The translations under genes were made by a program, and so were the position numbers. DNA of 63,682 nucleotides from an uncultured Butyricicoccus sp. (lineage in GTDB: Bacteria; Bacillota; Clostridia; Oscillospirales; Butyricicoccaceae): positions 1 through 63,682 of the forward strand of contig CALWUO010000009.1 in the NCBI GenBank assembly GCA_944384745.1, given 5' to 3'. Below, in pieces: positions 7,926 through 15,663 of this stretch. Positions within the stretch are counted from its first letter, which is position 1, and each line of letters starts with the position of its first letter. The notes under the pieces are model-generated. The model made no database searches and was not told the DNA's origin. It was given only the letters and a program-made list of their open reading frames with translations.

Positions 7926-8114
7926 ATGTGTAATTCTTGTAACAGCATGTGGAGCGACAATAATATGTGGTGGCTTATTATCATCTTAGCTATCGTTTTA
8001 ATTTGGTGCTGCTGTGGCTCATCTAATAACGGTTGCTCTTGTGGCAATTCTTGCTGTAATCCTTGCATTCCACATGATGACTGCTGCTCTGGTGGCTGCA
8101 ATCCTTGCCGCTAA
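7926..8114 (+). CDS. Cysteine-rich micro-membrane protein
   Basis: The start at 7926 is chosen because AGGAGGG (7911-7917) lies 8 nt upstream; an earlier in-frame ATG at 7887 has no ribosome site. The 62-residue product has a short N-terminal CNSC, a single membrane helix (about residues 14-27) and a tail rich in Cys, Gly and Asn. There are 14 cysteines in total, including CCC at 28-30 and several CxxC or CC pairs. Possible roles are metal binding, disulfide cross-linking in a spore or envelope layer, or a small signalling peptide. I do not recognise a named family. A strong terminator follows. Confidence 0.7.
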   Translation: MCNSCNSMWSDNNMWWLIIILAIVLIWCCCGSSNNGCSCGNSCCNPCIPHDDCCSGGCNPCR

Positions 8115-8136
8115 TAAGCTGTGTATCAATACGATT

Positions 8137-8166
8137 AAACCCGCCATTTTAGGCGGGTTTATTTTT
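8137..8166 (+). terminator. Intrinsic terminator after the Cys-rich gene
   Basis: Perfect 9-bp stem AAACCCGCC / GGCGGGTTT with a 6-nt loop, followed by ATTTTT. Confidence 0.92.
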
Positions 8167-8288
8167 GCGTACATTATAGAAATTAAAAAACACTTGCAAA
8201 AATCAGCAAAATCATGTAAAATATAATGGCATAAGAAAACAAAATTGTAATCTTGTTAAAAAATCGTGCATTTGGAGGATTTAGATTT

Positions 8289-8852
8289 ATGATTTCCGCA
8301 GGTGAATTTAGAAATGGCGTAACATTTGAAATGGACGGTCAGGTTCTTCAGGTTATTGAATTCCAGCATGTAAAACCTGGCAAGGGTGCTGCATTCGTTC
8401 GTGTAAAAATGAAGAATGTTATCACTGGTGCTGTTACTGAGCGTAGCTTTAACCCAACTGATAAGTATGAACAGGCTCATGTTGAGCGTAAGGAAATGCA
8501 GTATCTATACGCTGATGGTGATTTACACTACTTTATGGACACTGAAACTTATGAGCAACTTCCAATCAATGCATCTACTCTTGGCGATGACTTCCGTTTC
8601 GTAACTGAAAATATGAACGTTAAAGTTCTTTCTTACAAGGGCAGTGTTTTTGCTGTTGAACCACCTCTATTTGTTGAACTTGAAGTTACTGAAACTGACC
8701 CTGGTTTCAAGGGTAACACTGCTACTAACACATTAAAACCAGCAGTTGTTGAAACAGGTGCTACTGTTCAAGTTCCTCTGTTTATCGAGCAGGGCGAAAA
8801 GATTAAGATTGACACTCGTACAGGCGAATATCTAGAGCGTAGTAAGGGTTAA
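8289..8852 (+). CDS. efp: Translation elongation factor P
   Basis: The start at 8289 ([10 protein letters not shown]) is placed by GGAGGA at 8274-8279 and by family length; an upstream in-frame extension to 8253 is disregarded. The 187-residue protein has the KOW-like N domain and two OB folds. The modified-loop residue is K32 in VKPGKGAAF, equivalent to the lysine that carries 5-aminopentanol in B. subtilis. EF-P relieves ribosome stalling at polyproline. The YfmF/YfmH pair tied to this modification lies 6 kb downstream. The next gene is 40 nt away, so the two probably form an operon. Confidence 0.96.
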   Translation: MISAGEFRNGVTFEMDGQVLQVIEFQHVKPGKGAAFVRVKMKNVITGAVTERSFNPTDKYEQAHVERKEMQYLYADGDLHYFMDTETYEQLPINASTLGDDFRFVTENMNVKVLSYKGSVFAVEPPLFVELEVTETDPGFKGNTATNTLKPAVVETGATVQVPLFIEQGEKIKIDTRTGEYLERSKG

Positions 8853-8892
8853 TTTACTCTTTTTTTCTCGCACCCATAAGGAGGCATTTTTT

Positions 8893-9273
8893 ATGACACT
8901 CGCTAGACGTGCCGCCCACCTTCAAGGTCTTTTTGAAGGTATGCAATTAGATGAAACTAAAAAAGAAACCAAAATTATTGGTGAAATGCTTGATATTCTT
9001 GCTGAAACCACTGAGGAACTTCAACGATTAAGCAATGAAAATGCTGCTTTAAGACAGCTTATATCAAATAATAATGATATTGATGATGTTTTAGATGAGC
9101 TTGAAGAAGATGTGGATATTGATGATGGTGCAGATTATCAAATTATCTGCCCAACATGTGGCGAAATTATGTATATTGATTACGCTACAATAGAATTAGG
9201 TTCTATTAATTGCAAGAATTGCGGCGAGTTATTAGAGTTTGATTTGTCTGATTTGGAAGAGGAAGATATATAG
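8893..9273 (+). CDS. CD1247-type N-terminal domain / zinc-ribbon protein
   Basis: A 126-residue acidic protein. The N-terminal helical part (about 1-60) resembles the CD1247 N-terminal domain of Clostridia (AAHLQGLFEGMQLDE, then EMLDIL). An acidic linker leads to a C-terminal zinc ribbon with two CxxC pairs (CPTCGEIM and CKNCGELL). Its function is unknown; the family is often encoded near efp. The ribosome site AAGGAGG is 10 nt upstream. A terminator begins 8 nt after the stop. Confidence 0.72.
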   Translation: MTLARRAAHLQGLFEGMQLDETKKETKIIGEMLDILAETTEELQRLSNENAALRQLISNNNDIDDVLDELEEDVDIDDGADYQIICPTCGEIMYIDYATIELGSINCKNCGELLEFDLSDLEEEDI

Positions 9274-9280
9274 AAAAGAA

Positions 9281-9309
9281 GGCGGAGAGTTTTGTTCTCC
9301 GCCATTTTT
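9281..9309 (+). terminator. Intrinsic terminator of the efp operon
   Basis: Perfect 8-bp stem GGCGGAGA / TCTCCGCC with a 7-nt loop, then ATTTTTATT. Confidence 0.92.
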
Positions 9310-9316
9310 ATTCTGA

Positions 9317-9486
9317 AAATAAAACAGCCGTCACTGCTCTCCACTTCAGTAACGGCTATCTTTTTATGCATTTTAATAATATCGTTGATATTCATTGTGT
9401 GCAGTCGTCCCCAAAACCCAAAACAGCTAGACTGCAAAATATCAACTAACTTGTGCATTTGCTTAGAGTTTTTAAAAATCTCTAGC
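9317..9486 (-). ncRNA. Candidate structured small RNA (6S-like rod?)
   Basis: No credible protein fits this stretch, yet it has all the parts of an independent RNA gene on the minus strand: TTGACA-17-TATCAT, an RNA of about 170 nt and a terminator. Perfect helices nest inside it: 9438-9445 with 9385-9392 (TTGATATT / AATATCAA, 8 bp) and, within that, 9430-9435 with 9401-9406 (GCAGTC / GACTGC). ATGCA and TGCAT, and GCTA..TTTTTA with TAAAAA..TAGC, can extend one long interrupted rod. That shape and size recall 6S RNA, but I cannot confirm family membership. Independent regulatory RNA or a processed pfkB 3' UTR are alternatives. Confidence 0.6.
9326..9357 (-). terminator. Terminator of the small RNA (possibly bidirectional)
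   Basis: Stem AGCCGTcACTG / CAGTaACGGCT (11 bp with one mismatch). Minus-strand readout ends in GTTTTATTTT, plus-strand readout in ATCTTTTT, so it can also back up the efp terminator. Confidence 0.8.
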
Positions 9487-9492
9487 ATGGAA

Positions 9493-9521
9493 ATGATATC
9501 ATATTTTAGTAAATATGTCAA
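9493..9521 (-). promoter_or_regulatory. Promoter of the small RNA
   Basis: TTGACA (9516-9521), exactly 17 bp, TATCAT (9493-9498) on the minus strand, directly after the PfkB kinase stop. No ribosome site or open frame follows, which favours an RNA product. Confidence 0.7.
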
Positions 9522-9535
9522 GTATAGTATTAAAT

Positions 9536-10477
9536 TTACACTGTATATACTTTAAGTGTTTCATAAACTTCAAAAACACGTTTTAATGTTGCCATTTCAG
9601 TACCTGCAAGTCTAGCACAAGCACGACCTGTTGCAACTGTGTATTTTGCAAGCTCTACAAAGCTTAAACCATTTTCCATTGAATTTGCAATAGCACCAAC
9701 CATTGCATCACCTGTACCAACTGCACCACAGTTTTCAATTTTTGGGTCTGAATTTACATATAAAGCTTCTTTTTCATCTTTTGACACAAATACAGCTCCA
9801 TCTTGAGACATTGAAACACAAACTGCTCTTGCACCCATATCAAGAAGTTTTCTGGCTTGTTTTACAACAACTTCTGGGTCTGTTGATACTTCTTCACCCA
9901 CAGCCTCAGCGAGTTCAAATATATTAGGCTTTACAAAATCAGGCTCTATTTTCAGTGCTTCAAGTAAATGCTCACCACTTGCATCAATAATTAAACTACA
10001 CCCTGCTTTTTTAATTTTCTTACATATTTTTATGTAATTTTGCATGGAAAATTCAGGTGGAAGTGAACCTGTAATAACAAAGCTATTTTCAGGATATAAA
10101 TAATTATCCATTCTATCAAGAAAACGCAGATAATCAGCATCATTGATTTTTGAACCAGGTTCATTGATTTCAGTATGTTCACCATCAGCACCTATAACTT
10201 GGATATTTACACGAGTTTCACCAGGAACATCTACAAAATCGTGATGAATATCAGCAGAAGTTAATGAGTCTTTAAGAAATCTGCCATTTGAACCAGCACA
10301 AAAACCAAGTGCAACACTTATACCGCCTAGTGCTTTAATTGCACGAGAAACATTTATGCCTTTACCACCTGGTTCAACCATACTACCAATAGCACGATTT
10401 AAACGCATAGGAATAAGCGACTGTTCTATTCTAATAGTACGGTCAAGAGCTGGGTTCAAAGTAATTGTTATAATCAT
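9536..10477 (-). CDS. PfkB-family sugar-phosphate kinase (1-phosphofructokinase-like)
   Basis: The start at 10477 (MIITITLNPALDRTI) is chosen because GGAGGT lies 8-13 nt upstream; an 11-codon extension is rejected. The 313-residue protein has the N-terminal NPALD motif, the GGKGINVSRA motif near residue 39, and the C-terminal VGTGDAMVGA motif with the catalytic Asp. This subgroup holds 1-phosphofructokinase (FruK) and tagatose-6-phosphate kinase (LacC). Without fruA or a DeoR-type regulator beside it, the substrate stays open; FruK is the more common assignment. It has its own promoter. Confidence 0.85.
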   Translation of the reverse strand: MIITITLNPALDRTIRIEQSLIPMRLNRAIGSMVEPGGKGINVSRAIKALGGISVALGFCAGSNGRFLKDSLTSADIHHDFVDVPGETRVNIQVIGADGEHTEINEPGSKINDADYLRFLDRMDNYLYPENSFVITGSLPPEFSMQNYIKICKKIKKAGCSLIIDASGEHLLEALKIEPDFVKPNIFELAEAVGEEVSTDPEVVVKQARKLLDMGARAVCVSMSQDGAVFVSKDEKEALYVNSDPKIENCGAVGTGDAMVGAIANSMENGLSFVELAKYTVATGRACARLAGTEMATLKRVFEVYETLKVYTV

Positions 10478-10515
10478 AAGTGAAGACCTCCTATTTGCAA
10501 CGCTCTTCACATATT

Positions 10516-10544
10516 ATTGTACCTATTTTTATACCTTTTGTAAA
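10516..10544 (-). promoter_or_regulatory. Promoter of the PfkB-type kinase gene
   Basis: Minus strand TTTACA (10539-10544), 17 bp, TACAAT (10516-10521), about 40 nt before the chosen start. Confidence 0.6.
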
Positions 10545-10619
10545 CCTTTTTTAATCATTTAACCAAAAATAAACAAAAATATAAATTGTGTACTGTTAAA
10601 TATGCAACAATATTGGTTT

Positions 10620-11354
10620 TTAATTTAATTCTTGTTCTATTTCTAACAATATTTTCCTGTCCTGTTTATTTTCGGGTTTAAACTTTGCAAATAAATCTGG
10701 TCTATCTTTTTTAGTTCTTATAAGTGACATTTTTCTTCGCCATCTAGCGATATTTGCATGATGACCAGATAATAAAACATCTGGCACAGTTTGACCTCTC
10801 CAAATAGCTGGGTGTGTATATTGTGGATATTCTAACAATCCATTCCAATGACTTTCATCTTGAAATGCAGTTTCATCTGGCAATACATTTGGCACCATTC
10901 TACAAATGGCATCAGCTACTGCCATAGCTGGAATTTCCCCACCTGTTAAAACAAAGTCACCTATTGATATCTCCTCATCTACACATGTGTCTATAAAACG
11001 CTGGTCAATGCCCTCATAATGTCCACACACTATTATAATATGTTTTTTGTCAAGCAGTTCTCTAGCTTTTTGCTGTGTAAACTGTGTACCCTGTGCACTC
11101 ATCATAATTGTATGAACTTTTTCACCTGCACATAAATGCTCATGACATAAATATAGTGGCTCTGGTAACATTACCATTCCCCTACCGCCTCCATATGGTG
11201 AGTCATCAGCCTTATGATGTTTATCAAGTGCGAAATCCCTTATATTTGTTGGTTTAATTTCAATAAGACCTTTTGTTTGAGCTCTGCCAATAATACTTTG
11301 TTTCATGACACTGTCTATAATCTCTGGAAACAAAGTCATAATATCTATTTTCAT
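10620..11354 (-). CDS. trmD: tRNA (guanine37-N1)-methyltransferase
   Basis: A 244-residue SPOUT methyltransferase. The trefoil-knot AdoMet site is visible in IIVCGHYEGIDQRF and EISIGDFVLTGGE, and the Asp-rich GRGMVMLPEP region near residue 55 contacts substrate. It methylates G37 of tRNAs reading CNN codons to prevent +1 frameshifting. The gene overlaps the end of rimM by 4 nt, so the two are translationally coupled, as in most Firmicutes. It closes the ribosome/SRP block. Confidence 0.97.
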   Translation of the reverse strand: MKIDIMTLFPEIIDSVMKQSIIGRAQTKGLIEIKPTNIRDFALDKHHKADDSPYGGGRGMVMLPEPLYLCHEHLCAGEKVHTIMMSAQGTQFTQQKARELLDKKHIIIVCGHYEGIDQRFIDTCVDEEISIGDFVLTGGEIPAMAVADAICRMVPNVLPDETAFQDESHWNGLLEYPQYTHPAIWRGQTVPDVLLSGHHANIARWRRKMSLIRTKKDRPDLFAKFKPENKQDRKILLEIEQELN

Positions 11355-11857
11355 TCTATAAGCCCCTCTATTGTTTCCACTGTAATTACACCTTTTTCAA
11401 GGTCTATTGACTTTAAAAATGGTTTACAAGCTGGAATTAAAGCGTCACTTTTGCCATTTTCACGTTTAATTATATATAAATCATGTCCTGCATTTTGGTT
11501 TACATCTTTAAGAGTGCCTATTGTTTCACCTGTGCGAGAGTCAAAAACGCTAAAACCTATAATATCCTGAATAAATACCAAATCATCTGGCAATTCAATA
11601 TCTTCTCTATCAAGATATAAAACTTTATTTTTAAGTGCTTCCGCCGCTTCACAAGTGTTTACACCCTCAATATGCATTATTACACAGTTTTTATGCACAT
11701 AAGAGCGTTTAATTTTTATCGGCTGTTCAGGTGATAAATATAAAGTGTCAAAATCCAATAAAACTTCTGGACTGTCACACCAAGATTGAACTTTAATGTC
11801 TCCCATAACGCCATGTGTGTTTACGATTTTTCCAGCTTCCAGAAATTGTTTTTTCAT
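11351..11857 (-). CDS. rimM: 16S rRNA processing protein RimM
   Basis: The start at 11857 (MKKQFLEAGKIVNTHG) is preceded by GGAGGA; an in-frame extension to 11917 would run through the terminator hairpin and is rejected. The 168-residue protein has the RimM N domain (GKIVNTHGVMGDIKV) and the C-terminal PRC-barrel (DIIGFSVFD...IGTLKDV). RimM binds S19 and assists maturation of the 30S head. It overlaps trmD by 4 nt and is separated from khpA by an intrinsic terminator. Confidence 0.95.
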   Translation of the reverse strand: MKKQFLEAGKIVNTHGVMGDIKVQSWCDSPEVLLDFDTLYLSPEQPIKIKRSYVHKNCVIMHIEGVNTCEAAEALKNKVLYLDREDIELPDDLVFIQDIIGFSVFDSRTGETIGTLKDVNQNAGHDLYIIKRENGKSDALIPACKPFLKSIDLEKGVITVETIEGLIE

Positions 11858-11873
11858 GTTTTCTCCTCCATTT

Positions 11874-11913
11874 TTAAAAAAAGAAAAAGACCTGCCTAAA
11901 TATGACAGGTCTT
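11874..11913 (-). terminator. Intrinsic terminator between khpA and rimM
   Basis: On the minus strand, the 8-bp stem AAGACCTG / CAGGTCTT is followed by TTTTTCTTTTTTT, immediately after the khpA stop and 17 nt before the rimM start. It should lower rimM-trmD expression relative to rpsP-khpA, or cut the block into two units. Confidence 0.85.
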
Positions 11914-11920
11914 GCAAGGC

Positions 11921-12151
11921 TTAGTCACAAATCTCGACAGAAACCTTTTTATTTTCACGATTTCCGGCAGCCTTCATCAATGTGCGGATTTCTTTTGCAA
12001 TTCGTCCATGGCGACCGATTATACGTCCCATATCCTCAGCAGCGACACGCAATTCAAAGATGATTTCATCACCATTTTCCTTTTGTTCAACGGAAATAGC
12101 GTCCGGAACTGTCACCAGATTTGCTACAATGTAGGTTAGAAGTTCCTTCAT
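11921..12151 (-). CDS. khpA: KH-domain RNA-binding protein KhpA
   Basis: A 76-residue single KH domain with the GRIIGRHGRIAKEIR loop (GxxG-type, with I-G-R-H-G). The start at 12151 (MKELLTYI) has GAGG 8 nt upstream and matches family starts; an alternative ATG at 12172 overlaps the rpsP stop as TAATG but has no ribosome site. KhpA forms an RNA-binding complex with KhpB/EloR and affects cell elongation and small RNAs in Gram-positives. It lies between rpsP and rimM, the usual place. Confidence 0.92.
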   Translation of the reverse strand: MKELLTYIVANLVTVPDAISVEQKENGDEIIFELRVAAEDMGRIIGRHGRIAKEIRTLMKAAGNRENKKVSVEICD

Positions 12152-12171
12152 ATTCACAACCTCACACTCCA

Positions 12172-12411
12172 TTACAGCACACCGGCTTTCTTTAAAATGC
12201 CACGAACTGTGTCAGTTGGCTGTGCACCATTCTTTAGCCACTTCTGAGCAAGCTCAGTGTTTACCTTAACTTCAGCGTCAGCAGTCATTGGGTTGTAAGT
12301 GCCGATTTCCTCGATAAAACGGCCATCACGTGGGTAACGGGAATCAGCAACAACGATACGATAGAAAGGAGCTTTCTTAGCACCCATTCTGCGAAGTCTA
12401 ATCTTTACCAT
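12172..12411 (-). CDS. rpsP: 30S ribosomal protein S16
   Basis: A 79-residue protein with the S16 signature [23 protein letters not shown] and the [13 protein letters not shown] segment ([14 protein letters not shown]). The ribosome site GGAGGTGA lies 8 nt upstream. S16 is a primary 16S rRNA-binding protein required for 30S assembly. It is followed directly by khpA and preceded by ffh with a 60-nt gap that holds no terminator. Confidence 0.98.
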   Translation of the reverse strand: MVKIRLRRMGAKKAPFYRIVVADSRYPRDGRFIEEIGTYNPMTADAEVKVNTELAQKWLKNGAQPTDTVRGILKKAGVL

Positions 12412-12471
12412 CTGTTTTTCACCTCCTTGGAAACAGATAAAATGTCTATTGTAAAATAATTTTACACTAAT

Positions 12472-13830
12472 TTAGAAAGGTAATTTAAAATTACCTAATG
12501 ACGGGAAACCACGTTTTTTGCGTTTACCACGCTTTTGCATTCCCACTATTTGACGTGTCATTTTCTGCATTGCCTCAAACTGTTTAAGCAGTCTGTTGAT
12601 TTCCTCAATTTTAAGTCCACAACCAGCGGCAATACGTTTTTTACGACTATAATTTATAATTGATGGGTTATCACGCTCTTTTGGTGTCATAGATTGAATA
12701 ATAGCTTCTGTATGAGCAAGAGCCTTTTCATCAATCTTTGCACCTGCAAGTGCATTTGCATCTACTCCAGGAAGCATTCCTAAGATATCCTTCATAGAGC
12801 CCATATTTTTCATTTGTTGTAATTGTTCATAAAAATCTGTTAGTGTAAGTTTACCAACTGATAATTTTTTAGCTGCCTCAGCCGCCTGTTTTTGGTCAAA
12901 GCTTTCTTGAGCTTTCTCAATAAGGGTTAATACATCACCCATACCAAGAATACGAGATGCCATTCGGTCAGGGTGAAATTGCTCGATATTATCTAACTTT
13001 TCACCTGTACCAATATATTTAATTGGCTTTCCTGTGACAGCCTTTACAGAAAGAGCCGCACCACCACGAGCGTCACCGTCCATTTTACTCATCAATACGC
13101 CATCAATTCCAAGAGCTTCATCAAAAGTCTGAGCTACATTCACAGCGTCTTGACCTGTCATTGCATCTACAACAAGCATAATTTCATGTGGTTTAACAGC
13201 TTTTTTAATCTGTTTTAACTCGTCCATTAAAGCTTCATCAATATGCAAACGACCAGCAGTATCAATAAACACTAAGTCATGACCGTTTTTGCGGGCATAA
13301 TCAACGCCTGCTTTAGCAATCTCTATTGGGTCACCTTGTCCCATATCAAAAACAGTTATACCAAGCTGAGAGCCTACAACTTTAAGCTGTTCAATAGCAG
13401 CTGGACGATAAACGTCACAAGCGACCAATAAAGGTCTGCGTTGTTGTTGTTTTTTAAATAAACCAGCGAGCTTTGCACAGTTTGTTGTTTTACCTGCACC
13501 CTGTAAACCGACCATCATAACAATAGTTGGAGGATTAGGGGCAATCATCAAACGAGCATTTTGACCGCCTAAAAGGGCTGTCAACTCATCATTTACAATT
13601 TTAATTACTTGCTGTGCTGGTGATAAACTTTCGAGTATATCAGCACCGACAGCTTTTTCAGTAACAGATTTAACAAAATCCTTTGTTACTTTAAAGTTTA
13701 CATCAGCTTCTAAAAGGGCAAGACGAATTTCACGCATAGCGTCTTTTATATCCGCTTCGGTGAGTCGTCCACGGCTTTTAAGCTTTTTAAAGGTATTGGA
13801 AATTTTTTCGGTTAAGCCTTCAAATGCCAT
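12472..13830 (-). CDS. ffh: Signal recognition particle GTPase Ffh
   Basis: A 452-residue SRP54. Start at ATG 13830 (MAFEGLTEKI) just after GGAGGA (13835-13840); a TTG four codons earlier contains the ribosome site and is not used. It has the N domain, then the G domain with P-loop GLQGAGKTT, DTAGR and the TKMD-equivalent SKMDGDARGG, then a Met-rich M domain for signal-sequence and 4.5S RNA binding. It directs nascent membrane proteins to SecYEG with FtsY, which is not in the window. It follows ylxM. Confidence 0.97.
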   Translation of the reverse strand: MAFEGLTEKISNTFKKLKSRGRLTEADIKDAMREIRLALLEADVNFKVTKDFVKSVTEKAVGADILESLSPAQQVIKIVNDELTALLGGQNARLMIAPNPPTIVMMVGLQGAGKTTNCAKLAGLFKKQQQRRPLLVACDVYRPAAIEQLKVVGSQLGITVFDMGQGDPIEIAKAGVDYARKNGHDLVFIDTAGRLHIDEALMDELKQIKKAVKPHEIMLVVDAMTGQDAVNVAQTFDEALGIDGVLMSKMDGDARGGAALSVKAVTGKPIKYIGTGEKLDNIEQFHPDRMASRILGMGDVLTLIEKAQESFDQKQAAEAAKKLSVGKLTLTDFYEQLQQMKNMGSMKDILGMLPGVDANALAGAKIDEKALAHTEAIIQSMTPKERDNPSIINYSRKKRIAAGCGLKIEEINRLLKQFEAMQKMTRQIVGMQKRGKRKKRGFPSLGNFKLPF

Positions 13831-13845
13831 ACTTTCCTCCAATTA

Positions 13846-14220
13846 CTAGCTGCGGTCATCAGCGATTGTTTTCAAATTTTGATCCAAACGAGCCAGCAGT
13901 TTGGAAATCTCAGAATTATGCAAGAGATTGGAATTTATTATTCTTAATCTATGCACATCATCTAACATTGAACCGACAAGCGAGTCTATTTTGCCATATC
14001 TGGAAACCAGACCCAACTTTTTTTCCATATCTCGCAGTGTATGTTCCGCACGAACAATGCTATCACGCACACCTTGACGAGTTATTCCAATATGTTCTGA
14101 GATTTCTGCAAGTGAAAGGTCTTCGTTATAGTACAAGTCAAATAACTCTTTTTGTTTTTCAGTGAGCATTTCACCGTAAAAGTCAAAGAGCAAGCACATT
14201 TCTAGCGGTTTATTTTTCAT
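13846..14220 (-). CDS. ylxM: YlxM-family DNA-binding protein
   Basis: A 124-residue protein with a sigma-70 region-4-like helix-turn-helix (LTEKQKELFDLYYNEDLSLAEISEHIGITRQGVRDSIVRAE). YlxM stimulates SRP function in some Gram-positives and is nearly always encoded next to ffh, as here. It is the first gene of the ylxM-ffh-rpsP-khpA unit, with GGAGG just upstream. Confidence 0.94.
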   Translation of the reverse strand: MKNKPLEMCLLFDFYGEMLTEKQKELFDLYYNEDLSLAEISEHIGITRQGVRDSIVRAEHTLRDMEKKLGLVSRYGKIDSLVGSMLDDVHRLRIINSNLLHNSEISKLLARLDQNLKTIADDRS

Positions 14221-14269
14221 AATTTACCTCCTGTGTAAAGGAGATTTGCTTTACAACTGCGACATTAAT

Positions 14270-14298
14270 ATATTACAATATACACCTTTCCATGTCAA
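14270..14298 (-). promoter_or_regulatory. Promoter of the ylxM-ffh-rpsP operon
   Basis: Minus strand TTGACA (14293-14298), 17 bp, TAATAT (14270-14275). The leader contains a small hairpin (GTAAAG / CTTTAC, 14235-14254) close to the ribosome site, which could modulate initiation. Confidence 0.65.
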
Positions 14299-14328
14299 GC
14301 TTTTTTATTAAAAATTTTAAAATTTTAA

Positions 14329-14357
14329 TAGACTTTATTTTCAAATGAATGTATACT
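14329..14357 (+). promoter_or_regulatory. Promoter of the yfmF-yfmH-lgt-folD cluster
   Basis: TAGACT (14329-14334), 17 bp, TATACT (14352-14357), about 35 nt before the first start codon. It is divergent from the ylxM promoter. Confidence 0.55.
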
Positions 14358-14397
14358 GATTTTATATGTTCGATTTATTAGAAACGAGGTTTTAATA

Positions 14398-15663
14398 ATG
14401 CAAACGACCTTTACTTCTTCGCTTGCCAATGGTATAACTTTAACCTGTATGCAAGCAAAACAGTTTAAAACTTCGGTTTTAAGCGTTACAATGACCGTCC
14501 CACTTAGAAAAAACAATGGTTTTGCAGCTATTCTTCCCCATGTTTTACTAAGAGGTACACAAAATCACCCTAATATGCTATCATTAAACCGTGAGCTTGA
14601 TATGCTATATGGTGCAAGAATTGTTCCACTTATTCGCAAAGCTGGTGCAAATTTAGCCATTGGTTTTATAGCTGATGTTATTGATGAACGTTTTACACCA
14701 ATAGATTTAACAGATAAAGTTATTGACCTAATCTGTGAACTAATACAAAAACCAGCTTTAGAAAACGGGTTTTTATTAAGTGAATATGTTGAAAGTGAAA
14801 AGCAAAATTTAATTGATAGAATTGCTAGGCTTAAAAGCGATACCAGAAGTTATGTTGTTAGACGTATGCGTGAAATTATGTACGAAAATGAACCTTTTGG
14901 TCTTTGTGAATATGGAGATATTGAGCAAATTAAAAATATAAACGCTGAAAATCTCACCGAATATTTAAAGCAGCTTATTGACACTTCACCTATGCAAATT
15001 TTTTATTGTGGAAGTGTTAGCCCTAACCAAATTTCAGATAAATTTAAATCTGCATTTTCATTTAAAAAATGTAATACAAAACCTGCTGAAAATATTATTC
15101 TTCCTCCGCCATCTGAACCTAAATATGTAACAGAAACTATGCCTGTTTCTCAAGGTAAACTCGCCATTGGTTTACGCACAAATATAACCGCTACTGATAG
15201 CAACTATCCTGCTCTTATGTTATTTTCAACTATACTTGGTGGTTATACTGGCTCTCGCCTTTTCAAACATGTTCGTGAAAAGTTAAGTCTTTGTTATTAT
15301 GCTTCTTGTGGCATTGATAAATTCACTGGAAGTATGACCATTACTTCTGGTATTGAAAATAAAAATGCTGAACTTGCTCAAAAAGAGATTTTATCCCAAA
15401 TTGATGATATGAAAAATGGTAATATAACCGAGCAAGAACTTATTGATGCTAAAAAAAATATTTTAGATTTATTAAAATCAATGAACGACAGCCCTTTAAC
15501 TTTAGAATCATATTTCCAAAGCGGTATTATGAATAATATTTCTCTTTCTTTGGATAAGCTATCCGAACAAATACAACAATCTTCTTTAGAAAATGTAATA
15601 AAAGTTGGTCAAAATATTGAACTTGACACTGTTTATTTTATGAAAGGAGGCGAAAACATATGA
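14398..15663 (+). CDS. yfmF: M16-like protein YfmF, linked to EF-P 5-aminopentanol modification
   Basis: A 421-residue protein with two M16 (pitrilysin/processing peptidase) folds. The usual zinc motif HxxEH is not kept: the equivalent stretch reads PHVLLRGT, so this should be the non-catalytic partner. The glycine-rich loop region SRLFKHVREKLSLCYY is present in the second half. Database naming ties this family to EF-P aminopentanol modification in B. subtilis. The stop overlaps the start of the active partner gene as ATGA, so the two are produced together, like other M16 pairs. Confidence 0.88.
   Translation: MQTTFTSSLANGITLTCMQAKQFKTSVLSVTMTVPLRKNNGFAAILPHVLLRGTQNHPNMLSLNRELDMLYGARIVPLIRKAGANLAIGFIADVIDERFTPIDLTDKVIDLICELIQKPALENGFLLSEYVESEKQNLIDRIARLKSDTRSYVVRRMREIMYENEPFGLCEYGDIEQIKNINAENLTEYLKQLIDTSPMQIFYCGSVSPNQISDKFKSAFSFKKCNTKPAENIILPPPSEPKYVTETMPVSQGKLAIGLRTNITATDSNYPALMLFSTILGGYTGSRLFKHVREKLSLCYYASCGIDKFTGSMTITSGIENKNAELAQKEILSQIDDMKNGNITEQELIDAKKNILDLLKSMNDSPLTLESYFQSGIMNNISLSLDKLSEQIQQSSLENVIKVGQNIELDTVYFMKGGENI

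Noticed and set aside
9317..9486. Firm call of 6S RNA
   Set aside because: Shape and length fit, but without a covariance search the family name would be a guess.
9180..9521. A 113-residue minus-strand frame
   Set aside because: It runs across the efp-operon terminator and the 3' end of a real gene and has no ribosome site; the region is better explained as an RNA gene.
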